A stretch of DNA of 24,873 bases from an uncultured Oscillospiraceae bacterium (GCA_900754515.1 CAAEDD010000147.1:1-24873), one strand, 5' to 3'; positions 14,465 through 22,491 are shown, counted from the stretch's first letter. The notes: a model not told the origin generated them from the letters alone. Translations and numbers: made by a program.

Positions 14465-16902
14465 TGCTCCGTCTCTATCTCTCCGAAATAATATTCCCTC
14501 TCCTCCGGGCTCAGGTCAAAGAGCTCACAGAGATTGTCTACATTCAGCTGCTGCCAGTTGTAGTCGATAAGCACGGCCTTCAGCTGGTCCACCGCCCATT
14601 CCCAGTCCTCTACCGTGCGGTCAAAGCGGGCATAGTCCCGCTCCACCTCCGGCGCAACAATGGCGCAGAGCCGGTCTATCTCCGCCATCACATTTTCCAC
14701 CGTCAGCACACTCCCCATTAGCTCCGCCGCCCGGCTGAGGAAGCGGTCCTTGAATTCGGCATTGTCCATCAGGGGCACCATGAAGGTGGCAAACTGGCGT
14801 GTCTGCTGGGCATACTCGCTCATTACATTCATGAACACACTGGCGGGAGTGGAAAAGCTGGCATCCAGGTCGTAGAACATCAGCCGCCATTTACCGTCAT
14901 TTTCACTGGAACGGCAGTAGCGCACATTGCCTGATGTCAGGTCGGTATTGGCGCAGTAGCCCTCCAGGATCAGCCAGTCTATGACGCTGTCTATATCGAA
15001 CATGTCGCAGAAGTGCCGGTAGTTTTCCTCCTGGCTCATGTCGTTGAAGCGGCAGAACTCCACCACTTCGTTATAAAAATCCGAGCCCTGGGAGACATTG
15101 GCCTCCAGCACCTCCACACTGTCCCGGCTCACGCCGGCAATACCGGCGTAGAGCTGTTCGTTGCTTTTCTCTTTCAGAGAGTAGATGCCGGAGTATTCCC
15201 CGTTGATGTATAGTATGCAGTAGATACTGCGCTGATTTATCACATTGTCGGTGGCCTGGGCGCAGAGCTCCTGGCTCAGTTCATTTCGGATGATGGATAT
15301 GGGGAAGTCCTGGCCAGAGCGCAGCAGGAAGTTTGTAAACTCCGTCACCCCTCCGCCATACACATCGTAGTCCAGGCTGCTCTGGCCATAGGCTCCCCGG
15401 AAGCGCACGGACATGTTCTTTTTAGGCAGCACCAGGCTGGTCTCCCCGTGCATGGATACGCCGCAGCCTATGGTAAAGCTGCCGTCCTCCTCGTAAAGAG
15501 ACAGACTTCCGGGCAGCTCCACGCCCTTCTGCTTGGCGTTATACATGGTGTCAAACTCTGCGGGGCTGTCCGTAAGCAGGCTCAGCACCGGCAGACTGTG
15601 ATTTTCATTAATTATAAAGCTGAGGCTGAGGGCACGGCTTGGCAGGGCCCCGTCCTCAAAGTTAACGGCTCTTATCACCGTGGTGCTGTCTATGTATATA
15701 GGCTCAGTATACTGGGGGCTGTCCGCCGTGGGGGCCGAGCCGTCCAGAGTATAGCGGATGGTGCCGGAGGCGCTGAGCTCCACATACATGCCGTCAATAT
15801 CGTTATAGACCCCGTCTTCTGTAAGGTTCTCCGGCTTTGATGCCACCCGGCGCTCCCCGCCGGAGTTCTCTCCGCCGGGGCTGGGACTGGAGAAATAGAA
15901 CCAGCCCGCCTCCCCGGCCATGCGGCCGAAGCTCCCCAGATAGGTGATATCTCTTAAGGAGGCATAGTCCAGCAGCTCTCCGTCGGCAGAGGCCAGGTAC
16001 AAATGCTCATTTTCCGAGTTCAGCTCAAACCCTGTGGAATAATATCCCTCCGGCAGCGTCTCGGAAGTACAATAAAGCAGCATCAGTCCTCCCGGCTCCA
16101 GCTCCAGCTCCGGCAGGCGATACTGGAGATAGTTGTCCTTATCGTCGGAAAGGTAATAGTCAGACAGCACTATGGTCTCGGCGCTGTTGTTCTTAAGCTC
16201 CACCCAGTCGTAATACTCCTTGTTCACCGGCGCAGCAGATATGTTATAGACCTGAACTTCATTTATAATGAGAGGGCTTTCGCAGCTCAGGCTCTGCTGA
16301 AAGTGTTCATAGCCCTCCGCAGTGTTATCATAGCCCGGTGTAGGGTAAAGGCTCTTTTCATAGCTGTCCCCGTTCCCCAAGACCATGGCCACGTCCCCGT
16401 CACAGTCCCCGCACAGGGCAGAGGAGCAGAGGTAGCCATACTCATTTCTCAGGTAGATTCCCTCGTCCCCGGAAAGGCTGAAGTCCGAGTGCAGCTGCGC
16501 CCCCTGCCTGTCCTTGCCGGAGGCAAAGATGACTATCCGCTCTCCCGGCTGAATGTTCATTTCCGGCAGAGTCCAGCCCAGCTGATTCTCCCGGTCGGAT
16601 ATGCTCCAGCCGGAGATATCCACCGTTTCGTCGCTGCAGTTCCAGAGCTCTATCCAGTCGGAGAAGTCTCCGTCCTCGGCCCGAAGAGTGGCCCGGTTCT
16701 TCTCCATGAATTCGCTTATCACCACCTGGCCCGCTCCCCGGCTCAGCTCCTCAGGATCGGGGCTTGCCGTTGGGCTGGGGGCGGGACTTGCCCCAGGCTC
16801 TCCTGCACTGCTGATTTTCCCCGGCAGCAGCACTGCCGCCAAAGCAATTATAATCACCGCAGCCGCCGTAGCGGCCAGGGCTGTTATGGTTTTTTTGTTC
16901 AT
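14461..16902 (-). CDS. CotH-kinase surface protein with lamin-tail and chitobiase-like domains
   Basis: A large (813-residue) membrane-anchored protein, first gene of the operon. Layout: signal anchor (about 1-33); Pro/Ser spacer (34-52); first lamin-tail-like domain (about 58-190, with FSDWIELWN and ISGWSISD); second lamin-tail domain (about 210-325, DWVELKN); chitobiase C-terminal-like domain (about 365-430, GTIRYTLDGSAPT); and a CotH kinase domain (about 440-690). The kinase motifs GVSMHGETS, PKKNMSVRFRG, LRSGQD, IRNELSQ, YINGEYSGIYSLKEK, NTDLTSGN and FYDLDASF (Asp residues) are all present. ATG 16902 is preferred to a start 6 codons earlier because AGGAG is spaced correctly. CotH of Bacillus phosphorylates spore-coat proteins; here a surface role is inferred from the anchor. 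Confidence 0.9.
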   Translation of the reverse strand: MNKKTITALAATAAAVIIIALAAVLLPGKISSAGEPGASPAPSPTASPDPEELSRGAGQVVISEFMEKNRATLRAEDGDFSDWIELWNCSDETVDISGWSISDRENQLGWTLPEMNIQPGERIVIFASGKDRQGAQLHSDFSLSGDEGIYLRNEYGYLCSSALCGDCDGDVAMVLGNGDSYEKSLYPTPGYDNTAEGYEHFQQSLSCESPLIINEVQVYNISAAPVNKEYYDWVELKNNSAETIVLSDYYLSDDKDNYLQYRLPELELEPGGLMLLYCTSETLPEGYYSTGFELNSENEHLYLASADGELLDYASLRDITYLGSFGRMAGEAGWFYFSSPSPGGENSGGERRVASKPENLTEDGVYNDIDGMYVELSASGTIRYTLDGSAPTADSPQYTEPIYIDSTTVIRAVNFEDGALPSRALSLSFIINENHSLPVLSLLTDSPAEFDTMYNAKQKGVELPGSLSLYEEDGSFTIGCGVSMHGETSLVLPKKNMSVRFRGAYGQSSLDYDVYGGGVTEFTNFLLRSGQDFPISIIRNELSQELCAQATDNVINQRSIYCILYINGEYSGIYSLKEKSNEQLYAGIAGVSRDSVEVLEANVSQGSDFYNEVVEFCRFNDMSQEENYRHFCDMFDIDSVIDWLILEGYCANTDLTSGNVRYCRSSENDGKWRLMFYDLDASFSTPASVFMNVMSEYAQQTRQFATFMVPLMDNAEFKDRFLSRAAELMGSVLTVENVMAEIDRLCAIVAPEVERDYARFDRTVEDWEWAVDQLKAVLIDYNWQQLNVDNLCELFDLSPEEREYYFGEIETEQ

Positions 16903-16931
16903 GTCTGCTCCTGTGTGCAAAAATACATTGT

Positions 16932-16960
16932 ATTATACCTCGTTTTCCCTGTTTCGTCAA
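16932..16960 (-). promoter_or_regulatory. Promoter of the CotH/VTC/DUF4956/lipoprotein operon
   Basis: On the minus strand TTGACG (16960-16955), a 17-bp spacer and TATAAT (16937-16932): near-consensus for the housekeeping sigma factor. No sporulation-type promoter was seen. Confidence 0.85.
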
Positions 16961-17043
16961 TGAGCCTGGGGAGGGCCTGTCGGGGATTAAAGACCGCCCT
17001 GATTTTCGGGGCCGGGCCTTGGGAGAATTTCCCGCCGGGGAAA

Positions 17044-17108
17044 ATGTAAAAAACTCTTGACAGTTTATTTCTCATACTGTATGCTGAAGATGTAAAAAGT
17101 TTTTGACA
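17044..17108 (+). promoter_or_regulatory. Promoter and repeated operator of the second XRE/membrane-protein pair
   Basis: TTGACA (17057-17062), 17 bp and TATGCT (17080-17085) form the promoter. Two 19-bp direct repeats (17044-17062 and 17090-17108) match at 16 of 19 positions, each of the form ATGTAAAAA-N4-TTGACA. One overlaps the -35 and the other lies downstream of the start of transcription. The arrangement fits a repressor-bound operator pair. Confidence 0.7.
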
Positions 17109-17135
17109 TATTTGAGTTGGTCAAAGGAGGGCAAA

Positions 17136-17420
17136 ATGTTTTTAACTGTATTATTTATCCTGTATCTCTGCGCCATGATAGTTCTGGACATTGCCATGCT
17201 TGTTTCCCTGCTCCGGCCGGGAGATGAGAGAAGGCAGCTGGTGGTGTGGAAGGCCAGCACATGCACTCTAATGGGTCTGGTGGGCGCGCTGGTCATCGAA
17301 ATTATAAAGGGCTTTGTCACCGGCAGCGTGGACATGATAAACCCCTTTGTCCATCTCACCGTGGCGGCCACTCTGTACTTTGGCTTCAGCCTCTATTTCA
17401 AGAGGAAGCTGGGGGGCTGA
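17136..17420 (+). CDS. Small three-helix membrane protein paired with XRE regulator
   Basis: A 94-residue protein with hydrophobic helices at about 3-26, 45-62 and 70-88, and a basic tail (KRKLGG). I recognise no family. ATG 17136 has AAAGGAGGG (17123-17131) in front; a TTG 11 codons earlier lies inside the second operator repeat and is rejected. The XRE gene starts one base after its stop, so the two form an operon. Small membrane proteins next to XRE regulators may act as sensors or effectors; role unknown. Confidence 0.75.
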   Translation: MFLTVLFILYLCAMIVLDIAMLVSLLRPGDERRQLVVWKASTCTLMGLVGALVIEIIKGFVTGSVDMINPFVHLTVAATLYFGFSLYFKRKLGG

Positions 17421-17421
17421 G

Positions 17422-17610
17422 ATGGAAAACGGCATAAGAGAACGGCGTAAGGAGCTGGGTCTGTCCCAGGAAGAGCTGGCGAAGCGCTGCGGCGTCACCC
17501 GCCAGACGGTAAACGCCATAGAAAACAACAAGTACGACCCCACCCTGGCCCTGGCCTTTGCCCTGGCCAGGGTGCTGGGGCTGACGGTAGATGAACTTTT
17601 TACACCTTGA
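17422..17610 (+). CDS. Small XRE-family helix-turn-helix regulator
   Basis: A 62-residue Cro/CI-type HTH protein. IRERRKELGLSQEELAKRCG opens the domain, the recognition helix reads VTRQTVNAIENNKYDPT, and the tail is LTVDELFTP. The recognition helix is nearly the same as in the regulator at 4049-4264 (VSRQTINAIEQGEYNPT), and the two promoters share a motif. Start ATG 17422 follows the membrane-protein stop by one base; the run of Gs at 17411-17416 may be its ribosome site, and translation coupling is likely. Confidence 0.88.
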   Translation: MENGIRERRKELGLSQEELAKRCGVTRQTVNAIENNKYDPTLALAFALARVLGLTVDELFTP

Positions 17611-17665
17611 ATACTTAATTTTCCTTAAATAATGCCATCAGCCCTTTCTTTGTCCGGGAGAACAA

Positions 17666-17674
17666 TGATATAAT
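17666..17674 (+). promoter_or_regulatory. Extended -10 promoter of the DUF3267 gene
   Basis: TGaTATAAT (17666-17674). The -35 region is weak, as is usual when the extended TG is present. Confidence 0.6.
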
Positions 17675-17710
17675 CACGGACGCAAAAAAAGCTTCAAGGA
17701 GCTGAGTACC

Positions 17711-18340
17711 ATGAGCAGGAAAGAAAGAAAACTGACGGCGGCAGAGCTTAAACGAAAAGAGGGCTATGAGAAGCTCTGCCGAGAAATGGAGCAGGCGGGC
17801 TATAAAAAGCGGGATCTCACTGTGGGGGTGCTGGCAGCCAACACGGTGTCCCTTCTCCTGAGCCTGCCCTTTGCCGCTGCCCTTGCCCTTATATATTTTT
17901 TGGTAAATCCCAAGGGCGGCTTTGATATTGGTCTTGGCTGGTGCCTTGCTTTTTTGCCGGTCTTCTTTTTGCTGGCGGCAATACACGAACTCATACACGG
18001 TTTGACCTGGAGTCGCTTTTGCTCAAAGGGCTTCGATTCCATAGCCTTCGGCGTGATCTGGAGCGCCCTCACCCCCTACTGCACTTGCTCCGAGCCACTC
18101 CGCCGGGGCCAGTATATTCTGGGTGGAGCCATGCCCACGCTGATACTGGGCTTCGGTCTGGCCACAATATCCATAGTTCTGGCCCAGCCCTTTCTGATGC
18201 TTCTTGCTGTGACTATGGTCTTGGCCGGCGGAGGCGACCTGCTAATTATAGCAAAGATACTGTGCTACCGCCCAAATGGCCTGGATGTTCTCTACTATGA
18301 CCATCCCTATGAGTGCGGTCTGTCGGCCTTTGAAAAATAA
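17711..18340 (+). CDS. DUF3267 zincin-like membrane protein
   Basis: A 209-residue integral membrane protein with about four to five helices. HELIHG (92-97) within the helix LLAAIHELIHGLTW is a HExxH zinc-binding motif, and the later GGGDLLIIAKI (Asp about 176) is the position where a third ligand would lie. This is the DUF3267 pattern (putative zincin peptidase). The charged N-terminus (MSRKERKLTAAELKRKEGYE) is cytoplasmic. ATG 17711 is set by AAGGAG (17697-17702). It is monocistronic. Peptidase activity is inferred from the motif only; substrate unknown. Confidence 0.85.
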   Translation: MSRKERKLTAAELKRKEGYEKLCREMEQAGYKKRDLTVGVLAANTVSLLLSLPFAAALALIYFLVNPKGGFDIGLGWCLAFLPVFFLLAAIHELIHGLTWSRFCSKGFDSIAFGVIWSALTPYCTCSEPLRRGQYILGGAMPTLILGFGLATISIVLAQPFLMLLAVTMVLAGGGDLLIIAKILCYRPNGLDVLYYDHPYECGLSAFEK

Positions 18341-18395
18341 ATTTTTGAGACATGGCTTCTATAATATAATTAGTAATAATTTCTAATGATTTTCC

Positions 18396-18419
18396 AAAGC
18401 CGGGCAAAGCCCGGCTTTT
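18396..18419 (+). terminator. Intrinsic terminator after the DUF3267 gene
   Basis: AAAGCCGGGC (18396-18405) and GCCCGGCTTT (18409-18418) close a 3-nt loop, followed by T. Confidence 0.85.
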
Positions 18420-18438
18420 AGGCTGCAAAAATCTCGCT

Positions 18439-18463
18439 GAATTTTTTCTGCATTAAAAAATTC
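18439..18463. repeat. AT-rich perfect inverted repeat in the asparaginase leader region
   Basis: GAATTTTTT (18439-18447) and AAAAAATTC (18455-18463) are exact reverse complements around CTGCATT. It lies downstream of a terminator and upstream of the asparaginase promoter, so it is not explained by either. Confidence 0.6.
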
Positions 18464-18535
18464 TTATTGATGACATGTGAAGGCTCCATAAGATTTTACA
18501 ACGCTGCGAAAGAAATGGACCTTGTTCCGACGCCA

Positions 18536-18564
18536 TTGATAAACGCTGACGGGACTGATATAAT
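18536..18564 (+). promoter_or_regulatory. Promoter of the asparaginase/flavoprotein operon
   Basis: TTGATA (18536-18541), a 17-bp spacer and TATAAT (18559-18564), with an extended TGa before the -10. Confidence 0.85.
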
Positions 18565-18612
18565 AAAGTTGTGATATTATGTGTTCAGGCACCCGGATTT
18601 GGGAGGTACAAT

Positions 18613-19611
18613 ATGAAAAAGATTCTTATGCTGGGCACCGGAGGCACCATTGCCTCGGAGATGACGCCGGAGGGGTTGACCCCGGAGCTGCGCCCGGCCC
18701 AGCTGCTCAGCTATGTCCCCGCCATAAAAGACTTGTGCCATGTGGATTGTCTCTCCCTTTTCAATATTGACTCCACCAATATCACCCCCCGGCACTGGTG
18801 TGCCATATCCCGGGCTCTGGAACTGAACTACAATCTCTATGACGGCTTCGTCATCAGCCACGGCACCGACACCATGGCCTACACCGCCGCCGCTCTCAGC
18901 TACATGGTTCAGGATGCGGACAAGCCCATAATATTGACCGGGGCCCAAAAGCCCATAAATTACGACTCCACCGACTCCAAACTGAACCTCACCGACGCCT
19001 TCGTCTGTGCCTGTTCCGATGAACTGGCCGGAGTGGACATTGTGTTCAGCGGCCGGGTCATACTGGGCACCCGGGCCAGAAAGACCTGCTCCAAGAGCTT
19101 TGCCGCCTTCTCCAGCATCAACTACCCGGATCTGGCCATACTCCAGGATCACCGGCTCATGTGCTATATCTCCCCTCGCTACCGCCGCAAGCCCCGCTTC
19201 TTCCACGAGTTGGAAGAAAATGTGGCTCTGGTAAAGATGGTTCCCGGCACCGACCCGGAGCTGCTGGACTTCCTTCTCAGCCGGAACAAAGCCCTGATCA
19301 TCGAGTGCTTTGGCGTAGGTGGACTGCCCTCCTACGAGGACAGCCGGCTCTTTGAACTGGTGGAACGGCACACCGCCCAGGGCAAGTTTATCGTAGTCAC
19401 CACCCAGGTGCAAAATGAGGGCTCCGACCTCTCCGTCTACTCCGTGGGTCACAGCCTGAAAGGCAACCCCCATGTGCTGGAGGGCTTTGATATGACCACC
19501 GAGGCGGTCTACGCCAAGATGATGTGGATTCTGGCCCAGTCTCAGGATGCGGAGGAAGTGAACCGTCTGTTCTACACTCCCGTAGCCCACGATATTCTCC
19601 ACAGAGGTTAA
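18613..19611 (+). CDS. ansA: Type I L-asparaginase
   Basis: Cytoplasmic enzyme that hydrolyses asparagine to aspartate and ammonia. It is 332 residues, with no signal peptide. The two threonine sites are visible: LGTGGTIASE (Thr about 12) and ISHGTDTMAY (Thr 85, Asp 86), followed by TGAQKPI. This matches the AnsA-type family. ATG 18613 is preceded by GGGAGG (18601-18606); a start 14 codons earlier lies just past the -10 and has no ribosome site. First gene of an operon: the next gene starts 3 bases after the stop. Confidence 0.93.
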   Translation: MKKILMLGTGGTIASEMTPEGLTPELRPAQLLSYVPAIKDLCHVDCLSLFNIDSTNITPRHWCAISRALELNYNLYDGFVISHGTDTMAYTAAALSYMVQDADKPIILTGAQKPINYDSTDSKLNLTDAFVCACSDELAGVDIVFSGRVILGTRARKTCSKSFAAFSSINYPDLAILQDHRLMCYISPRYRRKPRFFHELEENVALVKMVPGTDPELLDFLLSRNKALIIECFGVGGLPSYEDSRLFELVERHTAQGKFIVVTTQVQNEGSDLSVYSVGHSLKGNPHVLEGFDMTTEAVYAKMMWILAQSQDAEEVNRLFYTPVAHDILHRG

Positions 19612-19614
19612 ACA

Positions 19615-20826
19615 ATGGAAACTGTTCTCGTCATCGGCGGCGGGGCCTCCGGCATCATCGCCGCCCTTACCGCAGCGGAGGATAAGAGCCGCCGGGTCAT
19701 CCTCCTGGAACGTCAGCAGCGCATTGGCCGCAAGCTCCTGGCCACCGGCAATGGCCGCTGCAATCTCACCAACACCGGCGCTTCACCTGAAAATTACCAC
19801 GGAGAGCAGGAGGGCTTTGCCACTGCAGCTCTCAGTAAATTTACTCCGGCTCAGGTACTGGATTTCTTCCACAGTCTGGGTCTGGTCACCGTCACCGAAT
19901 ACGGCAACCGGGTGTACCCTCTCTCCAACTCCGCCAACAGCGTGATGGACGTGCTGCGCTTCGCTCTGGAAAAAAGCGGGGTGGAGCTGCGCTGCGCCTG
20001 TCCGGCCCGGGCCATAGAGCGCCGGGGCAAGGGCTATGTCGTCATTACCGATGAGGATCGACTGGAGGCCGACTATGTGATTGTAGCCTGCGGCGGCGCC
20101 GCCGGGGCAAAGCTGGGTGGCGTCATGGACGGCTACCAGCTCTTAAAGCCTCTGGGTCACAAGCGAACCGCCCTGCGCCCGGCTCTGGTGCAGCTGCTCA
20201 CCGCCCCGGAATATCCCCGGGCCCTGAAAGGCATCCGGGCCGACGGTGAGCTGAGTCTCCGCTCCGGGGGCGAAACGCTTTGCAGGGGTCTGGGGGAGAT
20301 CCAATTTACTGAAAAAGGCCTCTCCGGCCCGGCAGCCTTTGACGTCTCCCGGGCCGCCGCCTGTGCCGGTGAGGGTGCTGATGTGACCATAAACTTCTTT
20401 CGCGCCTTCTCTCCCCGGCAGCTCATGGAGCTGCTTTGCCGCCGCCGGGAGACCTTTCCGGAACTTCCCGCCTCAGAGCTCTTCACCGGCATGCTCCACA
20501 ACCGGCTGGGCCGGATGCTGGTGAAATACGCCGCCATCCCCCAAGAGCTGCCCACAGGCCGTCTTGATGACCTTCAGCTTGAAAAGGCCGCCGGGTCTGC
20601 CTCCGGCTTTACTCTGAAGCTTCTGGGCACAGAAGGATTTGACAATGCCCAGGTCACCGCCGGAGGCATAAAGACCACCGGCTTCAACCCGGAAACGCTG
20701 GAGAGCTGGTTCATGCCGGGGCTCTTTGTATGTGGGGAGCTGCTGGACGTGGACGGGGACTGCGGCGGCTACAATCTCCAGTGGGCCTGGAGCAGCGGCC
20801 GCCTGGCGGGGAGGCTTGGGAAATGA
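19615..20826 (+). CDS. HI0933/YhiN-family NAD(P)/FAD-dependent oxidoreductase
   Basis: A 403-residue flavoprotein. The N-terminal dinucleotide fold VIGGGASGIIAAL (about 6-18) and the family signature RKLLATGNGRCNLTNT (about 39-54) are clear. The C-terminus GLFVCGELLDVDGDCGGYN is the FAD-binding end typical of this family (also called BaiN-like in bile-acid bacteria). The reaction and substrate are unknown. It overlaps the next gene by 4 bases (ATGA), and lies 3 bases after ansA. Confidence 0.92.
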   Translation: METVLVIGGGASGIIAALTAAEDKSRRVILLERQQRIGRKLLATGNGRCNLTNTGASPENYHGEQEGFATAALSKFTPAQVLDFFHSLGLVTVTEYGNRVYPLSNSANSVMDVLRFALEKSGVELRCACPARAIERRGKGYVVITDEDRLEADYVIVACGGAAGAKLGGVMDGYQLLKPLGHKRTALRPALVQLLTAPEYPRALKGIRADGELSLRSGGETLCRGLGEIQFTEKGLSGPAAFDVSRAAACAGEGADVTINFFRAFSPRQLMELLCRRRETFPELPASELFTGMLHNRLGRMLVKYAAIPQELPTGRLDDLQLEKAAGSASGFTLKLLGTEGFDNAQVTAGGIKTTGFNPETLESWFMPGLFVCGELLDVDGDCGGYNLQWAWSSGRLAGRLGK

Positions 20827-22412
20827 TACTTATACGTTCTTTGCGCCTTGATATAGGGGAAAATATCTCCGCCCTGAAACCCAGAGCCGCCAAGGCCCTG
20901 GGCTGCCCGGCCAGGGAGATTAGGGAGATGAAACTGGTAAAGCGCTCTTTGGACGCCAGAAAGAAAAACGACATACATTACGTCTGCTCCGTGGCCGTCA
21001 GTGTCCCCGGAGAGGAGAAGTATCTGGCTTTAAACCGGCATATTTCTCCCATATGCTCCTACCGGCCACCGGTATATGAGATACCCGAAGTCCTGCCGGA
21101 CAGCCGGCCGGTTGTGGTGGGCTTTGGTCCGGCCGGGATGTTTGCTGCCCTGGTTCTGGCCAGAGCAGGAGCCAGGCCCATAGTTTTGGAGCGCGGCCAG
21201 CCGGTGGAGCAGCGGCAGCTGGATGTGGAGGCTTTCCGTCAGGGGGGGAAGCTGAACAAAGAAAGCAATGTGCAGTTCGGCGAGGGGGGTGCAGGCACCT
21301 TCTCCGACGGGAAGCTGAACACCGGCACCCACGATGAACGAATGAGCTGGGTGCTTCAGGAATTTTTCCGCCATGGAGCGCCGGAAAGCGTCACCTACGA
21401 CGCCAAGCCCCATGTGGGCACGGACATTCTTGTGGATGTGGTGAGAAATATACGCCGGGAAATTCTGGAGCTGGGAGGCGATATACGCTTCGGCGCCAGG
21501 TTCGAGAGAATCCTTGTCCGTGAGGGTTCCCTCACCGGTATCCAGTACAGCTGCGGCGAGGAGACCCGGAGTCTGGACTGCTCCCGGCTCATTCTGGCCA
21601 TAGGGCATTCCGCCAGAGACAGCTTTGAAACTCTCCACACTCAAGGCATACACATGGAGCAAAAGCCCTTTTCTATGGGCGTTCGCATAGAGCATCTGCA
21701 AAGGGACATCGACCTGGCCCAGTATGGCCGGGAACGGGGCAAACTGCCCCCGGCATCCTATAACCTCAACGTCCATCTCCCAGACGGCAGCAGCGCCTAT
21801 ACCTTCTGCATGTGTCCCGGCGGCAGGGTCTTTGCCGCCGCATCGGAGGAAGAGAGCGTGGTGACCAACGGCATGAGCTATTCAAAGCGGGACGGGGAGA
21901 ACGCCAACGCCGCAGTGTTGGTAACACTGCGGCGGGAGGATTTTCCCTCTCAGCACGTGCTCGCCGGGATGTACTGGCAGCGGGAGATAGAGCGCCGGGC
22001 TTATGAATACACCGGCAGCTACAGAGCCCCGGCCCAGCTGGCGGGAGATTTTCTCGCCGGGCGGCCCAGCACGGGTCCCGGGAAGGTGAAGCCCAGCTAT
22101 GAGCCTGGGGTATACTGGGGAGATATTCGCCGGGTACTTCCGGAGAAGATATGCTCTGTTCTTGCCGCCGCCCTGCCTGAGCTGGGGAAAAAGTTACGGG
22201 GCTTTGACGATTCCGACGCGGTACTCACAGGTCCTGAGACCCGCTCCTCCTCCCCGGTACGCATAGTTCGTGGTGAGGATTTTCAGGCCTCAGTGAAGGG
22301 GCTTTATCCCTGCGGCGAAGGTGCGGGCTACGCCGGAGGCATTACATCCGCCGCCGTGGACGGCCTGCGCTGCGCCGAGGCAGTTTTGAGAGATATGCCG
22401 AAAAAAGAGTGA
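20823..22412 (+). CDS. FAD-dependent dehydrogenase (COG2509-like)
   Basis: A 529-residue protein. An N-terminal domain of about 90 residues (MILIRSLRLDIGENISAL...) precedes the FAD fold VVVGFGPAGMFAAL (about 97-110, with the acidic Glu 123 that contacts the ribose). FGEGGAGTFSDGKLNTG and the C-terminal YPCGEGAGYAGGITSAAVDG match NAD(FAD)-utilising dehydrogenases of COG2509. A longer frame from 20730 would run deep into the previous gene; ATG 20823 overlaps its stop as ATGA. Substrate unknown. Confidence 0.88.
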   Translation: MILIRSLRLDIGENISALKPRAAKALGCPAREIREMKLVKRSLDARKKNDIHYVCSVAVSVPGEEKYLALNRHISPICSYRPPVYEIPEVLPDSRPVVVGFGPAGMFAALVLARAGARPIVLERGQPVEQRQLDVEAFRQGGKLNKESNVQFGEGGAGTFSDGKLNTGTHDERMSWVLQEFFRHGAPESVTYDAKPHVGTDILVDVVRNIRREILELGGDIRFGARFERILVREGSLTGIQYSCGEETRSLDCSRLILAIGHSARDSFETLHTQGIHMEQKPFSMGVRIEHLQRDIDLAQYGRERGKLPPASYNLNVHLPDGSSAYTFCMCPGGRVFAAASEEESVVTNGMSYSKRDGENANAAVLVTLRREDFPSQHVLAGMYWQREIERRAYEYTGSYRAPAQLAGDFLAGRPSTGPGKVKPSYEPGVYWGDIRRVLPEKICSVLAAALPELGKKLRGFDDSDAVLTGPETRSSSPVRIVRGEDFQASVKGLYPCGEGAGYAGGITSAAVDGLRCAEAVLRDMPKKE

Positions 22413-22428
22413 AAATAGCTTTTAAGGC

Positions 22429-22457
22429 TTGCCAAGGGGATATATTTGAGCTAAAAT
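22429..22457 (+). promoter_or_regulatory. Promoter of xpt
   Basis: TTGCCA (22429-22434), a 17-bp spacer and TAAAAT (22452-22457). The -10 covers an upstream ATG (22456), so translation starts at 22492. No aptamer-like sequence lies between this promoter and the gene. Confidence 0.75.
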
Positions 22458-22491
22458 GCAGGATATATCATTCATTTGGGAGGACTTCACC

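Noticed and set aside
16003..17049. Plus-strand reading frame (348 codons) opposite the CotH gene
   Set aside because: The CotH frame carries all domain motifs and a promoter. The plus-strand frame crosses that promoter and has no ribosome site.
17045..17108. GlnR/TnrA-type operator (TGTNAN7TNACA)
   Set aside because: The motif resembles it, but the spacing is one base too long in both copies, so I treat it as an XRE operator candidate only.
18577..19602. Minus-strand reading frame (341 codons) opposite ansA
   Set aside because: Shadow of a clear asparaginase; no promoter or ribosome site.
22413..22491. Purine riboswitch in front of xpt
   Set aside because: The gap between promoter start and the xpt ATG is too short for an aptamer, and no core sequence is present.
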